From contig CAAFUF010000053.1 of NCBI GenBank assembly GCA_900766135.1, forward strand, positions 1-34,535: a stretch of 34,535 nt of DNA. The letters are read 5' to 3'. A program made the position numbers and the translations under genes. Position 1 is the first letter of the stretch. Every line of letters begins with the position of its first letter. Below are positions 23,592 through 31,440 of the stretch, one piece after another. The stretch is from Paenibacillaceae bacterium. GTDB taxonomy: Bacteria > Bacillota > Bacilli > Paenibacillales > Paenibacillaceae. The notes under the pieces were generated by a model that saw only the letters and a program-made list of their open reading frames with translations, did not search any database and was not told where the DNA came from.

Positions 23592-23619
23592 ATCCAACTC
23601 CTCCTGTCTTTTATGGTAC

Positions 23620-23648
23620 TTGACGAAAACTTCATTCAATATTTTAAT
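23620..23648 (+). promoter_or_regulatory. Possible promoter upstream of the zinc-ribbon gene
   Basis: TTGACG (23620-23625), 17-bp spacer and TTTAAT (23643-23648) on the plus strand. It would give a leader of more than 200 bases that contains a small CCTTTCG/CGGAAGG hairpin. The rest of 23592-23865 shows nothing I can name. Confidence 0.35.
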
Positions 23649-23865
23649 TGTATCAAAAATGATGACTATTTCTATGCCCGTCGGTTTCTGAAACCTTTCC
23701 AAATATGGCAATTTAAAGTACCTTTCGCCAACGGAAGGAGATTCTCGCAGACGGGTCGAATAAGATCTATATTCCTAGAAAAACGTCTATCGACGCATTC
23801 TCTTAAGCAGCTGTCTTAAAAAATCATCGAAATTAAAATGCAAAGGACTAAGATGAGGTGGTACC

Positions 23866-24309
23866 GTGCGTAAGCACTGTCATTGCGGGCAAATGATGAA
23901 CCTAGGCTTCAGGCTGGTCATTTTTGAAGGAATCTATGAAATCGACCGCGTTCCGATTTACGAGTGCGAGGATTGCAGCTACTACGAGGTGCTTCCCGAG
24001 GTGAAGTCGGATCTGACGGACCTGTTGGCCGAGCTCAAAAAGGAGCAGCCTAACGGGCGTGTTTATTTTACCGAGCAGAACGAGCTGGCCGACCTGATAT
24101 TCGGCATCTACCGTCAATGGAACCGAACGGAGAGCGCTTCCTTTGAAAGCTTGCTGGAGCAGCAATGCGAGGAACGCATCAATCTGCTGCTGGACCTGTA
24201 CGGCGGGGCCAAGAACATTGACGATCTGGAGTGGATGAACGAGATCTCCAAACGTCTCTCCCAATTGTCTAAATATGTCAAGAATCGACAACTTTCCAAG
24301 GCCAATTGA
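23866..24309 (+). CDS. Zinc-ribbon-like hypothetical protein
   Basis: A 147-residue cytoplasmic protein. The N-terminus has a CxC pair (Cys5, Cys7) and a CxxC pair (Cys34, Cys37 in YECEDCSYYE), spaced like the zinc ribbon of YgiT-type proteins. The C-terminal 100 residues are helical and acidic, without a recognised domain, and no DNA-binding helix-turn-helix follows as in MqsA. The GTG start has GATGAGGTGG upstream. It precedes ytxJ by 128 bp, which has its own promoter. I infer that it binds zinc; the rest is unknown. Confidence 0.72.
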   Translation: MRKHCHCGQMMNLGFRLVIFEGIYEIDRVPIYECEDCSYYEVLPEVKSDLTDLLAELKKEQPNGRVYFTEQNELADLIFGIYRQWNRTESASFESLLEQQCEERINLLLDLYGGAKNIDDLEWMNEISKRLSQLSKYVKNRQLSKAN

Positions 24310-24329
24310 CGATTATACTCGATTTTTGC

Positions 24330-24353
24330 AAATCATTTTGTAAATCATGTTGT
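24330..24353. repeat. Tandem 12-bp direct repeat over the ytxJ promoter
   Basis: AAATCATTTTGT directly followed by AAATCATGTTGT (11 of 12 identical). The second copy overlaps the -35 hexamer TTGTAT (24350-24355). Confidence 0.45.
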
Positions 24354-24379
24354 ATTTTCATTTCTCTTTTTGTTAAGAT
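24350..24379 (+). promoter_or_regulatory. Promoter of ytxJ
   Basis: TTGTAT (24350-24355), 18-bp spacer and TAAGAT (24374-24379), 58 bases before the ATG. Confidence 0.6.
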
Positions 24380-24437
24380 ATCAACAGAACACAGAACATC
24401 TGGAGATTCTTATTCGCACAAAAGGGGATGAAACGTC

Positions 24438-24779
24438 ATGTCCAAATGGATGAGAATACAATCGGTCCAGGAGCTGAATGATGCTTTGGAGCGCTCCTCA
24501 AGCCAGCCGCTATTGCTATTCAAGCACAGTACCCGCTGCCCGATCAGTGCCGGGGCACATAAGGAAGCGGAGGATTATTTGAACGGGACTCCGCGCGAAG
24601 ACGTTACATACGGGCTGATTTACGTCATCGAGAACCGGGACGTATCCAACGAGGCGGCCGAGCGGCTAGGCGTCAAGCATGAATCCCCTCAAGCCATCCT
24701 GATCAAGGAGGGACAAGCCGTCTGGAATACGTCCCATTCCAAGATCACGAAGACGGCGCTGCAGGAGATTTTACGCTGA
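24438..24779 (+). CDS. ytxJ: Bacillithiol system redox protein YtxJ
   Basis: A 113-residue thioredoxin-fold protein (DUF2847, YtxJ). The single active cysteine is Cys34 in HSTRCPISAGAHKE, and the conserved LIYVIENRDVSNEAAERLGVKHESPQAILIKEG gives the rest of the fold with its cis-proline region. In Bacillota it is proposed to be a bacilliredoxin-type enzyme acting on bacillithiol-protein mixed disulfides. An AAAGGGGA site precedes the ATG. Its position just upstream of ccpA is conserved with B. subtilis. Both genes appear to have separate promoters. Confidence 0.9.
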   Translation: MSKWMRIQSVQELNDALERSSSQPLLLFKHSTRCPISAGAHKEAEDYLNGTPREDVTYGLIYVIENRDVSNEAAERLGVKHESPQAILIKEGQAVWNTSHSKITKTALQEILR

Positions 24780-24793
24780 GTGAAGCGTTATCA

Positions 24794-24822
24794 TTGCATA
24801 AAGTAGTATTTTGTCGTATCAT
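24794..24822 (+). promoter_or_regulatory. Promoter of ccpA
   Basis: TTGCAT (24794-24799), exactly 17 bp and TATCAT (24817-24822), 70 bases before the GTG start. Confidence 0.65.
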
Positions 24823-24892
24823 AAATTTAATTGAAGCTCTGGAACTTTACCGGATGAACGAGTGAAAATCTATTGGCAATGGAGAGAAGAAT

Positions 24893-25897
24893 GTGACGGT
24901 TACCATTTACGATGTGGCACGTGAAGCAGGCGTCTCGATGGCCACGGTTTCCCGGGTTGTCAACAACAATCCGAATGTGAAGCCGCAGACCCGGAAAAAG
25001 GTTTACGAAGCGATAGAACGGTTAGGCTACCGGCCCAATGCCGTAGCTAGGGGTCTTGCCAGCAAGAAGACCACGACAGTAGGCGTGGTCATCCCCGATA
25101 TTTCGAATTCAATCTTTGCGGAAATCGCTCGGGGCATCGAAGATATTGCAAACATGTATCACTATAACATTATTTTGTGTAATGCTGACAAACGCAAAGA
25201 GAAGGAGATCCGCGTCATCAACACGTTGCTCGAGAAGCAAGTGGACGGGCTCCTGTTCATGGGCGGAACCGTAACGGAGGAACATATTCAAGCGTTCCAG
25301 ACTTCCGCGGTGCCGATCGTGCTTTGCGCAACGAGCGACGAGAACGGGTTGTATCCTTCCGTGGATATTGACCACGAGGCGGCGGCTTTTGACGCGGTCA
25401 GCACGTTGATTCGCCATGGGCATCGCGAGATTGCGATGATCAGCGGAACGTTGCAGGATCCGGCGAACGGCTACGCGAGGTTCCAGGGGTACAAACGCGC
25501 GCTGGAAACCGCGGGCATCCAGTACCAAGAGGATCTGGTGCGGATCGGCAACTATCGCTATGAGTCCGGCGTGGAAGCAATGAAGTACTTCCTGGGGCTG
25601 AAGAAGCGGCCGACGGCAATCTTCGCGGCAACGGATGAAATGGCGATCGGCGCGATCCATAGCATCCAGGACGAAGGTTTGAAGGTACCTGACGACTTCT
25701 CGATCATCAGCGTGGATAATATCCGCATGGCTTCGATGGTACGTCCTCAGCTGACGACGGTCGCCCAGCCGATGTACGACCTCGGTGCGGTAGCGATGCG
25801 TTTATTGACGAAACTGATGAAGAAGGAAACGGTTGAGAACCCTCGGGTGATTTTACCGCACGAAACGATTTTGCGTTTGTCCGTCAGCCACGTTTAA
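24893..25897 (+). CDS. ccpA: Catabolite control protein A (LacI family)
   Basis: A 334-residue LacI/GalR repressor-activator. The DNA-binding helix-turn-helix is TIYDVAREAGVSMATVSRVVNNNPNVKPQTRKKVYEAI, and the hinge is RPNAVARGLASKKTTTVGVVIPDI, which is nearly the same as the B. subtilis CcpA hinge. The core binds HPr phosphorylated at Ser46 and then cre sites. The C-terminal RPQLTTVAQPMYDLGAVAMRLLTKLMKKE is also characteristic. Start: GTG 24893 after GGAGAG. It is monocistronic, between ytxJ and an acu/acs cluster it is expected to control, and close to ptsI. Confidence 0.96.
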   Translation: MTVTIYDVAREAGVSMATVSRVVNNNPNVKPQTRKKVYEAIERLGYRPNAVARGLASKKTTTVGVVIPDISNSIFAEIARGIEDIANMYHYNIILCNADKRKEKEIRVINTLLEKQVDGLLFMGGTVTEEHIQAFQTSAVPIVLCATSDENGLYPSVDIDHEAAAFDAVSTLIRHGHREIAMISGTLQDPANGYARFQGYKRALETAGIQYQEDLVRIGNYRYESGVEAMKYFLGLKKRPTAIFAATDEMAIGAIHSIQDEGLKVPDDFSIISVDNIRMASMVRPQLTTVAQPMYDLGAVAMRLLTKLMKKETVENPRVILPHETILRLSVSHV

Positions 25898-25975
25898 GGC
25901 TCGCTGCTTGAAGCGTTTCGTATAAAGAGATAAGCAACATATAGAAAATATATATGAAAAAGGTTAACTACGGAT

Positions 25976-26007
25976 AAAAAAGCTCCTTAAATTAAGGAGC
26001 TTTTTTG
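25976..26007. terminator. Terminator of ccpA
   Basis: Symmetric stem AAAAAAGCTCCTTAA paired with TTAAGGAGCTTTTTT, able to end transcription from both sides. Confidence 0.85.
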
Positions 26008-26071
26008 AGTATTCGGGGACAATAATTCCTGCCCGCACGGATGGACGAGTGAACAGGAGGGAGAGATTGGC

Positions 26072-26788
26072 ATGAACCAAACGATTGGCCTGATGGGGGC
26101 CATGGATGAAGAAATCGCATTGCTGCTCGAACAGGTGGAACATCAGGAGGCGATTAACGCGGCAGGGGCTGCTTTCGTCAAAGGCGTGCTCCACGGAAGG
26201 AACGTTGTCGTATGTAAATCCGGCGTCGGCAAAGTGAATGCCGCGGCCACGACGCAAATTCTGATCGATCGCTTTGGCGCGGATACGATCTGGTTTACCG
26301 GGGTGGCCGGAGCGGTACACCCGGATTTGAACGTCGGCGATATCGTCATTTCGTCCACTTGTCTGCAGCATGATATGGACGTCCGGCCGCTCGGCTACGC
26401 GCGGGGCATCACGCCGTACCAGGACGTCTCCGACTTTCCGGCCGACCCTGCGCTGATCCGCATGGCGGAAGACGCCTGCGCCCGTCAATGCACGGACCAT
26501 CAATACCGGGTAGGCCGGGTGTTGTCCGGCGACCAGTTCATCGCGGATCCGGAATTCGTTGACGCTGTTTTGTATAGGGAGCTGGACGGCGCTTGCGTCG
26601 AAATGGAAGGGGCGGCGCTCGCCCAGGTATGTCATCGGAATGGGGTGCCATTCATCGTGCTTCGCTCCATCTCGGACAAGGCGGACGGCTCCGCCGACGT
26701 GAATTTCGCCGAGTTTACCGCGCTGGCCGCCCGGCGTTCGTTTGCGATTCTAAACGACATGGTCGAGCATGCCGGCGAGTTAAAATGA
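26072..26788 (+). CDS. mtnN: 5'-methylthioadenosine/S-adenosylhomocysteine nucleosidase
   Basis: A 238-residue purine nucleosidase that splits adenine from MTA and SAH, recycling the products of SAM-dependent reactions. Signatures: IGLMGAMDEEIALLLEQV (catalytic acid region), TGVAGAVHPDLNVGDIVISS, the MEGAALAQVC substrate motif and RSISDKADGSADVNF with the catalytic aspartate. Length is standard. The ATG follows GGAGGG by about 11 bases. The gene is on the opposite strand to acuC and convergent with it, and is not part of the acetate genes. Confidence 0.94.
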   Translation: MNQTIGLMGAMDEEIALLLEQVEHQEAINAAGAAFVKGVLHGRNVVVCKSGVGKVNAAATTQILIDRFGADTIWFTGVAGAVHPDLNVGDIVISSTCLQHDMDVRPLGYARGITPYQDVSDFPADPALIRMAEDACARQCTDHQYRVGRVLSGDQFIADPEFVDAVLYRELDGACVEMEGAALAQVCHRNGVPFIVLRSISDKADGSADVNFAEFTALAARRSFAILNDMVEHAGELK

Positions 26789-26791
26789 CAA

Positions 26792-26823
26792 GACCCAGGT
26801 GAGGGGAAGGCCCCGCCTGAGTC
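26792..26823. terminator. Hairpin between mtnN and acuC
   Basis: GACCCAGG and GGGG on the left pair with CCCC and CCTGAGTC on the right around an AAGG loop, immediately beyond the acuC stop. The T-tract is loose, so efficiency is uncertain. Confidence 0.5.
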
Positions 26824-28002
26824 TCAGGGATAATCCTGCAAAGCAACCGCGAGACTCTCGCGGTTTTTTGCCGTAATTTCCGCCCGGCGGGGGATGCCTT
26901 CCCAATGGGACAGGTCATCCAGCCAAGCGGCCGGGAGCTGGAACGGGGTCTGCGGCTGCCAGCGATCCATCCAGGCTTGCGGCAGCGGAAGCAGCGGGTC
27001 GCGGCGCAAGGCGGCCGTTAGCGGATGATCGCTCATCTCCAGCCACAGCAAGCTCCAGGCGCGGGGAACGACCCGCCAGAAGTCGTATCCGCCGCCTCCC
27101 ATCGCGACCCAGCGGCCCTCGCAATACGTATGAGCCAGCTCGTGCAGGATCGCCGGCATATCCCGGTAGATCGACATGCTGCAATGCATATGCGACAGCG
27201 GGTCCAGCGCATGGGCGTCGCAGCCGTGCAGGCTGACGATCAAATCCGGCTGGAAATGGGCGGTTAACCGCCGGATCGATTCCTCGAAGCATTCCATCCA
27301 GGAGGCGTCTTCGGTGTAAGGCTGAAGCGGCAGGTTCATGCAAGCGCCGTAGCCTTGATGTTCGCCGCGCTCCGGCAGGAAGCCGGTACCCGGGAACAGG
27401 TATTTGCCCGTCTCGTGGATCGAATACGTACACACATCGGGGTCGGAGTAGAAGCTCCACTGGACCCCGTCTCCGTGGTGGACGTCCGTGTCGACGTACA
27501 GGACCCGCGCGCCGTAATTACGGCGGGCATAGTCGATGGCCACCGCGGCGTCGTTGTATACGCAGAAGCCGGCCGCTCTGGCCGACAGAGCGTGATGCAG
27601 GCCGCCGCCAAGGTGCAGGGCATGCGTGCTGGAGCCGGAGAGCACGGCCTCCACGGCCGAAATCGTCCCTCCAGCTATCCAGGCCGCCGCTTCGTGCATC
27701 CCGGGAAAATACGGCGTATCCTCGTCCAGCAGCCCGAACTGCTCGCCGCGCGTGATCCAGTCCGCCTCGGGACTCGGGCGGCTCAGTTGCTTAACGGCTT
27801 CGAGATACGCCGGCTGATGGATCCATTGCAGTTCCTCGTCGGTCGCCGGGCGCGACGGGCGCATCTGCTGCGGCGTCAGCGCGCCGAGCTCCCGCAGCAG
27901 ATCCATCGTCAATTCCAGCCGGATCGGATGGAACGGATGGCCGTCGTGAAACCGGTAGTTCATCGCCTGCTCATGGTGGACAAATAAAGCGCTTCCAGGC
28001 AT
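26824..28002 (-). CDS. acuC: Acetoin utilisation deacetylase AcuC
   Basis: A 392-residue class I histone-deacetylase-type enzyme. In B. subtilis AcuC removes acetyl groups from acetyl-CoA synthetase and reactivates it. The zinc site is complete: His136-His137 of GGLHHALS, then YNDAAVAIDYA and the charge relay YVDTDVHHGDGVQW with Asp171, Asp173, His175 and His176, and SLHGCDAHALDPL with the third zinc aspartate. The C-terminus after AMGGGGYDFWRVVPRAW is a little longer than usual but intact. It lies 27 bp downstream of acuA; no acuB lies between them. Confidence 0.93.
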   Translation of the reverse strand: MPGSALFVHHEQAMNYRFHDGHPFHPIRLELTMDLLRELGALTPQQMRPSRPATDEELQWIHQPAYLEAVKQLSRPSPEADWITRGEQFGLLDEDTPYFPGMHEAAAWIAGGTISAVEAVLSGSSTHALHLGGGLHHALSARAAGFCVYNDAAVAIDYARRNYGARVLYVDTDVHHGDGVQWSFYSDPDVCTYSIHETGKYLFPGTGFLPERGEHQGYGACMNLPLQPYTEDASWMECFEESIRRLTAHFQPDLIVSLHGCDAHALDPLSHMHCSMSIYRDMPAILHELAHTYCEGRWVAMGGGGYDFWRVVPRAWSLLWLEMSDHPLTAALRRDPLLPLPQAWMDRWQPQTPFQLPAAWLDDLSHWEGIPRRAEITAKNRESLAVALQDYP

Positions 28003-28029
28003 GGATGCATCACGCCTTCCTTTTTACTG

Positions 28030-28662
28030 TCAGTACATAAATCGCTGCTGAAAACGAATCCGGTCAAACTGCTCCTCGGAGGACAAAGGAACCTCCTTGC
28101 CGATCCGCACCATCAGGCAGTTCGCCGGATGGGAGCAAATTTCCGGGTCGTCGGTGGCATACCAGACCATGTCGACCGTCTTCATCAGCCTCTCCATCAT
28201 GCTGCGGTAATCCCACACGGAGAGGCCGCTATTTTTCAAATCCCAATGCCAATAATATTCGGTCGTAAAGACGATGTATTTCTCCATCTGACCGTCTTCG
28301 AACGCGGTGCGGATCATCTTCGAACCGAGTCCGAGCGATCGGTAGTCGTCAGCGACTTCGATGGCCCCCAGCTCGATCAGGTCGGGCATGTTGCCCTGAG
28401 ACCACCGTTCCATTTCGTCGGGGTAGTGAAAGGTCACGTAACCCACGATGGTCGACTCCTCTCGGGCCAGGATGATGCGTCCCTCCGGAAGGCCGGCGAT
28501 CTCTACAAGTGCGGCGTGCTGGTCCGCCGGCTTGCGGAATGCGTCCAGATCGGGATGCATCTTTAAGGTTTGGAGATGCGAAGGGGGGACAGGCCCCTCC
28601 ACGACGATTTCACGATTCGGATGGGGCAGGGTGTGGCGGATATACGTTTTTCGGTGTTCCAT
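28030..28662 (-). CDS. acuA: Protein acetyltransferase AcuA
   Basis: A 210-residue GNAT enzyme. AcuA acetylates the active-site lysine of acetyl-CoA synthetase and so shuts it down. The start KTYIRHTLPHPNREIVVEGP is family-specific, ILAREESTIVGYVTFHYPDEMERW is the central strand, and the acetyl-CoA loop is in VADDYRSLGLGSKMIRTAFEDG. The C-terminal half TTEYYWHWDLKNSGLSVWDYRSMMERLM is the AcuA-type substrate region. ATG 28662 has AAAGGAGG upstream, so the in-frame extension of ten residues is rejected. Divergent from acsA, its target, with a shared promoter region. Confidence 0.93.
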   Translation of the reverse strand: MEHRKTYIRHTLPHPNREIVVEGPVPPSHLQTLKMHPDLDAFRKPADQHAALVEIAGLPEGRIILAREESTIVGYVTFHYPDEMERWSQGNMPDLIELGAIEVADDYRSLGLGSKMIRTAFEDGQMEKYIVFTTEYYWHWDLKNSGLSVWDYRSMMERLMKTVDMVWYATDDPEICSHPANCLMVRIGKEVPLSSEEQFDRIRFQQRFMY

Positions 28663-28691
28663 GGAACCGCCTCCTTTGCTCGTTCCCCTCA

Positions 28692-28720
28692 CTTATAACA
28701 GAAAAATGAAAAATTGAAAA
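28692..28720 (-). promoter_or_regulatory. Promoter of acuA-acuC
   Basis: Minus strand: TTTTCA (28715-28720), 17-bp spacer and TATAAG (28692-28697), 29 bases before the acuA ATG. Confidence 0.55.
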
Positions 28721-28734
28721 GTGTAGCCTGTGCG

Positions 28735-28753
28735 CGAAAACGTGTGCTATAAT
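28735..28753 (+). promoter_or_regulatory. acsA extended -10 with overlapping cre-like site
   Basis: TGCTATAAT (28745-28753) is an extended -10. The 14 bases before and overlapping it (28735-28748, CGAAAACGTGTGCT) match 10 of 14 positions of the CcpA cre consensus (TGAAAACGTTTTCA). A cre here would allow catabolite control of acsA and acuA; the match is degenerate. Confidence 0.4.
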
Positions 28754-28977
28754 GTTCTCCGACATAAATTTTTCACATTTTCAGGTCGTTTGTGTGATCG
28801 TTGTTCTCGAAAAACCGCCTCAATCGTTTGAGTTCTGTCGTTGCTTTTTCGATCAAAACGGATGCCCTCACCCATGACACGCTGAATCAAGCTTTCAACT
28901 TACGCTGCTATGTATCCGTTTTCATAAACTTTGATCTATTGCTTGGGGATTTCCAAAGATTAAGGGAGGATGAAACG
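28754..28977 (+). other. Long acsA leader
   Basis: About 220 bases lie between the inferred acsA start point and its ATG. The frame of acsA happens to stay open through part of it, but no ribosome binding site fits an earlier start. I see no riboswitch fold. Confidence 0.4.
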
Positions 28978-30702
28978 ATGAGTCAACTGCAAGGGGAAGT
29001 GATTTCACCGGGCGTTCCGTCGTCCAACATGGGCAGCTACGAAGAGGCGTATAAGAATTTTCAATGGGAGGATGTCGAGAAGCAGTTCTCCTGGTACGTC
29101 ACGGGCAAAGTCAACATGGCTTACGAGGCGATCGACCGCCACGTCGATGCGGGCAAGGGCGCGCGCGTGGCGCTCCGCTTCAGCGATCCTGCACGGGAGG
29201 AGACGTATACGTACGAGGACATGCAGGGACTGACGAACCGCTTCGCCAACGTGCTGCGCAAATACGGCATCACGAAGGGAGATCGGGTATTCGTCTTTAT
29301 GCCGCGGACGCCGGAGCTGTACGTGAGCGTACTGGGCACGCTGAAGGTCGGCGCGGTCGTCGGGCCGCTGTTCGAGGCGTTTATGGAAACGGCGGTCAAG
29401 GATCGCCTGGAGGACAGCGGGGCGGTTGCGCTGGTTACGACGCCGGCATTGCTGCCGCGGGTGAAACGCGAGGAGCTGCCGACGCTGCGGACCATCATCG
29501 TTGTAGGCGACGAGGTGGCGGCCGAGGACGGGATCGTCGATTATAAGGCGGAAATGGAAGCCGCATCCCCCGAAGCCGAGATCGAGTGGGTGAACCGCGA
29601 GGACGGCCTGATTTTGCATTATACGTCGGGTTCGACCGGCAAACCGAAAGGCGTTTACCATGTGCATAACGCCATGATCCAGCATTATCATACCGGCAAC
29701 GTCGTGCTGGACCTGAAAGAAGGGGACGTCTATTGGTGTACGGCGGACCCGGGGTGGGTTACCGGCACGTCTTACGGCATTTTTGCCCCGTGGCTGCACG
29801 GCGTGACCAACGTCGTCCGAGGCGGACGCTTCAGCCCGGCGGACTGGTACGAGACGATCCAAAAGAACCAGGTAACCGTCTGGTACAGCGCGCCAACGGC
29901 GTTCCGCATGCTGATGGGAGCGGGGCAGGATATCATCCAGCAGTATGATCTGTCGTCGCTGCGTCATGTGTTGTCGGTCGGCGAGCCGCTCAACCCTGAG
30001 GTCGTTCGCTGGGGGATGAAGGTGTACGATCGCCGCATCCACGACACCTGGTGGATGACCGAAACGGGCGGCCAGCTGATCTGCAACTATCCGTCAATGC
30101 CGATCAAGCCAGGTTCGATGGGCAAGCCGTTGCCCGGCATCGAGGCGGCGATCATCGACGAGAACGGCAAGGAGCTGCCGCCGTACCGGATGGGCAATCT
30201 GGCCATCCGCACGCCATGGCCGTCGGTCATGCGGCTGATCTGGAACAACGCGCCGAAATACGAGGAGTATTTCCGTATCCCGGGATGGTACATCTCCGGC
30301 GATACGGCTTACATGGACGAGGACGGCTATTTCTGGTTCCAGGGCCGGATCGACGACGTGATCAATTCCTCCGGGGAACGGATCGGCCCGTTCGAGGTCG
30401 AGAGCAAGCTCGTCGAGCATCCGGCCGTGGCGGAAGCGGGGGTCATCGGCAAGCCGGATCCCGTGCGCGGGGAGATCATCAAGGCGTTCATCTCGCTGCG
30501 CGAAGGCTTTACGCCGTCCGAAGAGCTGAAGGCGGAGATCGCCAAATTCGTCAAGGAAGGGCTGTCCGCCCACGCCGCCCCGCGCGAAATCGAGTTCAAA
30601 GACAAACTGCCCAAGACCCGCTCCGGCAAAATCATGCGCCGCGTGCTCAAGGCCTGGGAGCTGAACCTCCCGGCCGGCGATTTGTCGACGATCGAGGATT
30701 GA
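28978..30702 (+). CDS. acsA: Acetyl-CoA synthetase
   Basis: A 574-residue ANL-superfamily ligase that activates acetate to acetyl-AMP and then acetyl-CoA. The adenylate motif is HYTSGSTGKPKG, followed by WMTETGGQ, the hinge YISGDTAYMDEDGYFWFQGRIDDVI and the C-terminal LPKTRSGKIMRR. The catalytic lysine Lys551 in that motif is the expected target of AcuA acetylation and AcuC deacetylation. Length fits the shorter Bacillus AcsA branch. The ATG follows AGGGAGGAT. Divergent from acuA-acuC, as in B. subtilis. Confidence 0.95.
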   Translation: MSQLQGEVISPGVPSSNMGSYEEAYKNFQWEDVEKQFSWYVTGKVNMAYEAIDRHVDAGKGARVALRFSDPAREETYTYEDMQGLTNRFANVLRKYGITKGDRVFVFMPRTPELYVSVLGTLKVGAVVGPLFEAFMETAVKDRLEDSGAVALVTTPALLPRVKREELPTLRTIIVVGDEVAAEDGIVDYKAEMEAASPEAEIEWVNREDGLILHYTSGSTGKPKGVYHVHNAMIQHYHTGNVVLDLKEGDVYWCTADPGWVTGTSYGIFAPWLHGVTNVVRGGRFSPADWYETIQKNQVTVWYSAPTAFRMLMGAGQDIIQQYDLSSLRHVLSVGEPLNPEVVRWGMKVYDRRIHDTWWMTETGGQLICNYPSMPIKPGSMGKPLPGIEAAIIDENGKELPPYRMGNLAIRTPWPSVMRLIWNNAPKYEEYFRIPGWYISGDTAYMDEDGYFWFQGRIDDVINSSGERIGPFEVESKLVEHPAVAEAGVIGKPDPVRGEIIKAFISLREGFTPSEELKAEIAKFVKEGLSAHAAPREIEFKDKLPKTRSGKIMRRVLKAWELNLPAGDLSTIED

Positions 30703-30721
30703 GGTCGGTTGATCAATAGTA

Positions 30722-30761
30722 AGAGTCCCCTCAAGCGAAGGCTTGAGGGGACTCTTTTTTT
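30722..30761 (+). terminator. Terminator of acsA
   Basis: Perfect fifteen-pair stem AGAGTCCCCTCAAGC/GCTTGAGGGGACTCT with a GAAG loop and seven T. Confidence 0.9.
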
Positions 30762-30762
30762 G

Positions 30763-30900
30763 GGGGAGAGAGGGAACCCGGTTCCGGTTCTGGGCGTCGC
30801 TTCGCCGCTGGCTCGGAACTATATTCGAAAAATCATAGATTTTATATGAAAAATCGAAGATGTTCAGGCAAAGGATCTATTTGAAATTACTCAGGATCAG
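30763..30900 (+). other. Leader region before the RHS-associated genes
   Basis: It contains a symmetric imperfect hairpin (GTTCCG 30781-30786 with CGGAAC 30814-30819, inner GGCG/CGCC) and then AT-rich sequence. From 30850 the frame of the next gene is already open but has no ATG, GTG or TTG before 30901. Confidence 0.35.
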
Positions 30901-31431
30901 ATGGAACAACTCTTAGCGGAAGGGTATTCGATTGAGGATTTATATCATTTGGACGAATTAGCGAACAAGCAGCTTATCGATCCGATGGCCCTGGCGGAGC
31001 GCAAAGCAGACAGCGGGTTAGATTGGGAAGGGTTAGAGGCGGTTTTGGTACAGGAGATGGAGCAGAAGCAACTCGCCGAGCTAGCTAAAGCGCACCCCCA
31101 ACCTTATGCGGAACTCAAGAAAGAGAAGTTGAAAGACAAGGAGATCCTGAACGTGCTGATCGCGTACGATACCGGCAAAGGTTCGGTTGCTGAATTGCTT
31201 AGAGCTTATAAAACCGGAGGGGAAAAAGGAGTCGCCAGTTACCAATCGAAGGCGGCAAAACCGCAGATGCAAACCAACAACGCTCAAACGCTGCCATCTT
31301 CGGTCGATGCCGATGCCCTTGAACGAATTCGTTCCTTGGCCAAGGAAACGGGTATCTCGGAGACGGAGCTTCTCCGTCAATTCCAAGCTGCGAAAGAGGC
31401 CAGCAAGCAAGCTTTGGCAGGGAAGGAGTAG
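30901..31431 (+). CDS. Helical hypothetical protein preceding RHS gene, possibly N-terminally truncated
   Basis: The frame from ATG 30901 encodes 176 residues, mostly charged helix (IEDLYHLDELANKQLID, ELAKAHPQPYAELKKEKLKDKEIL), with a polar middle and a final helix ETGISETELLRQFQAAKEA. There is no signal peptide. The ribosome binding site is poor (AGGAT five bases away). Upstream in-frame codons (30850-30900) read like more of the same protein (DLFEITQDQ) until a TGA at 30847. Similar helical proteins precede RHS genes in Paenibacillus and normally look secreted, so this copy may have lost its N-terminus. The stop lies nine bases before the RHS start. Function unknown. Confidence 0.55.
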   Translation: MEQLLAEGYSIEDLYHLDELANKQLIDPMALAERKADSGLDWEGLEAVLVQEMEQKQLAELAKAHPQPYAELKKEKLKDKEILNVLIAYDTGKGSVAELLRAYKTGGEKGVASYQSKAAKPQMQTNNAQTLPSSVDADALERIRSLAKETGISETELLRQFQAAKEASKQALAGKE

Positions 31432-31440
31432 GTTGTTCTG

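Noticed and set aside
23592..23711. Longer PfpI protein starting at 23711
   Set aside because: No ribosome binding site there; AGGAGG fits TTG 23591, and the PfpI fold begins right after it.
28801..28977. N-terminal extension of acsA by 59 codons from a TTG
   Set aside because: No ribosome binding site, not family-like, and ATG 28978 has AGGGAGG at the right distance; AcsA is then of normal length.
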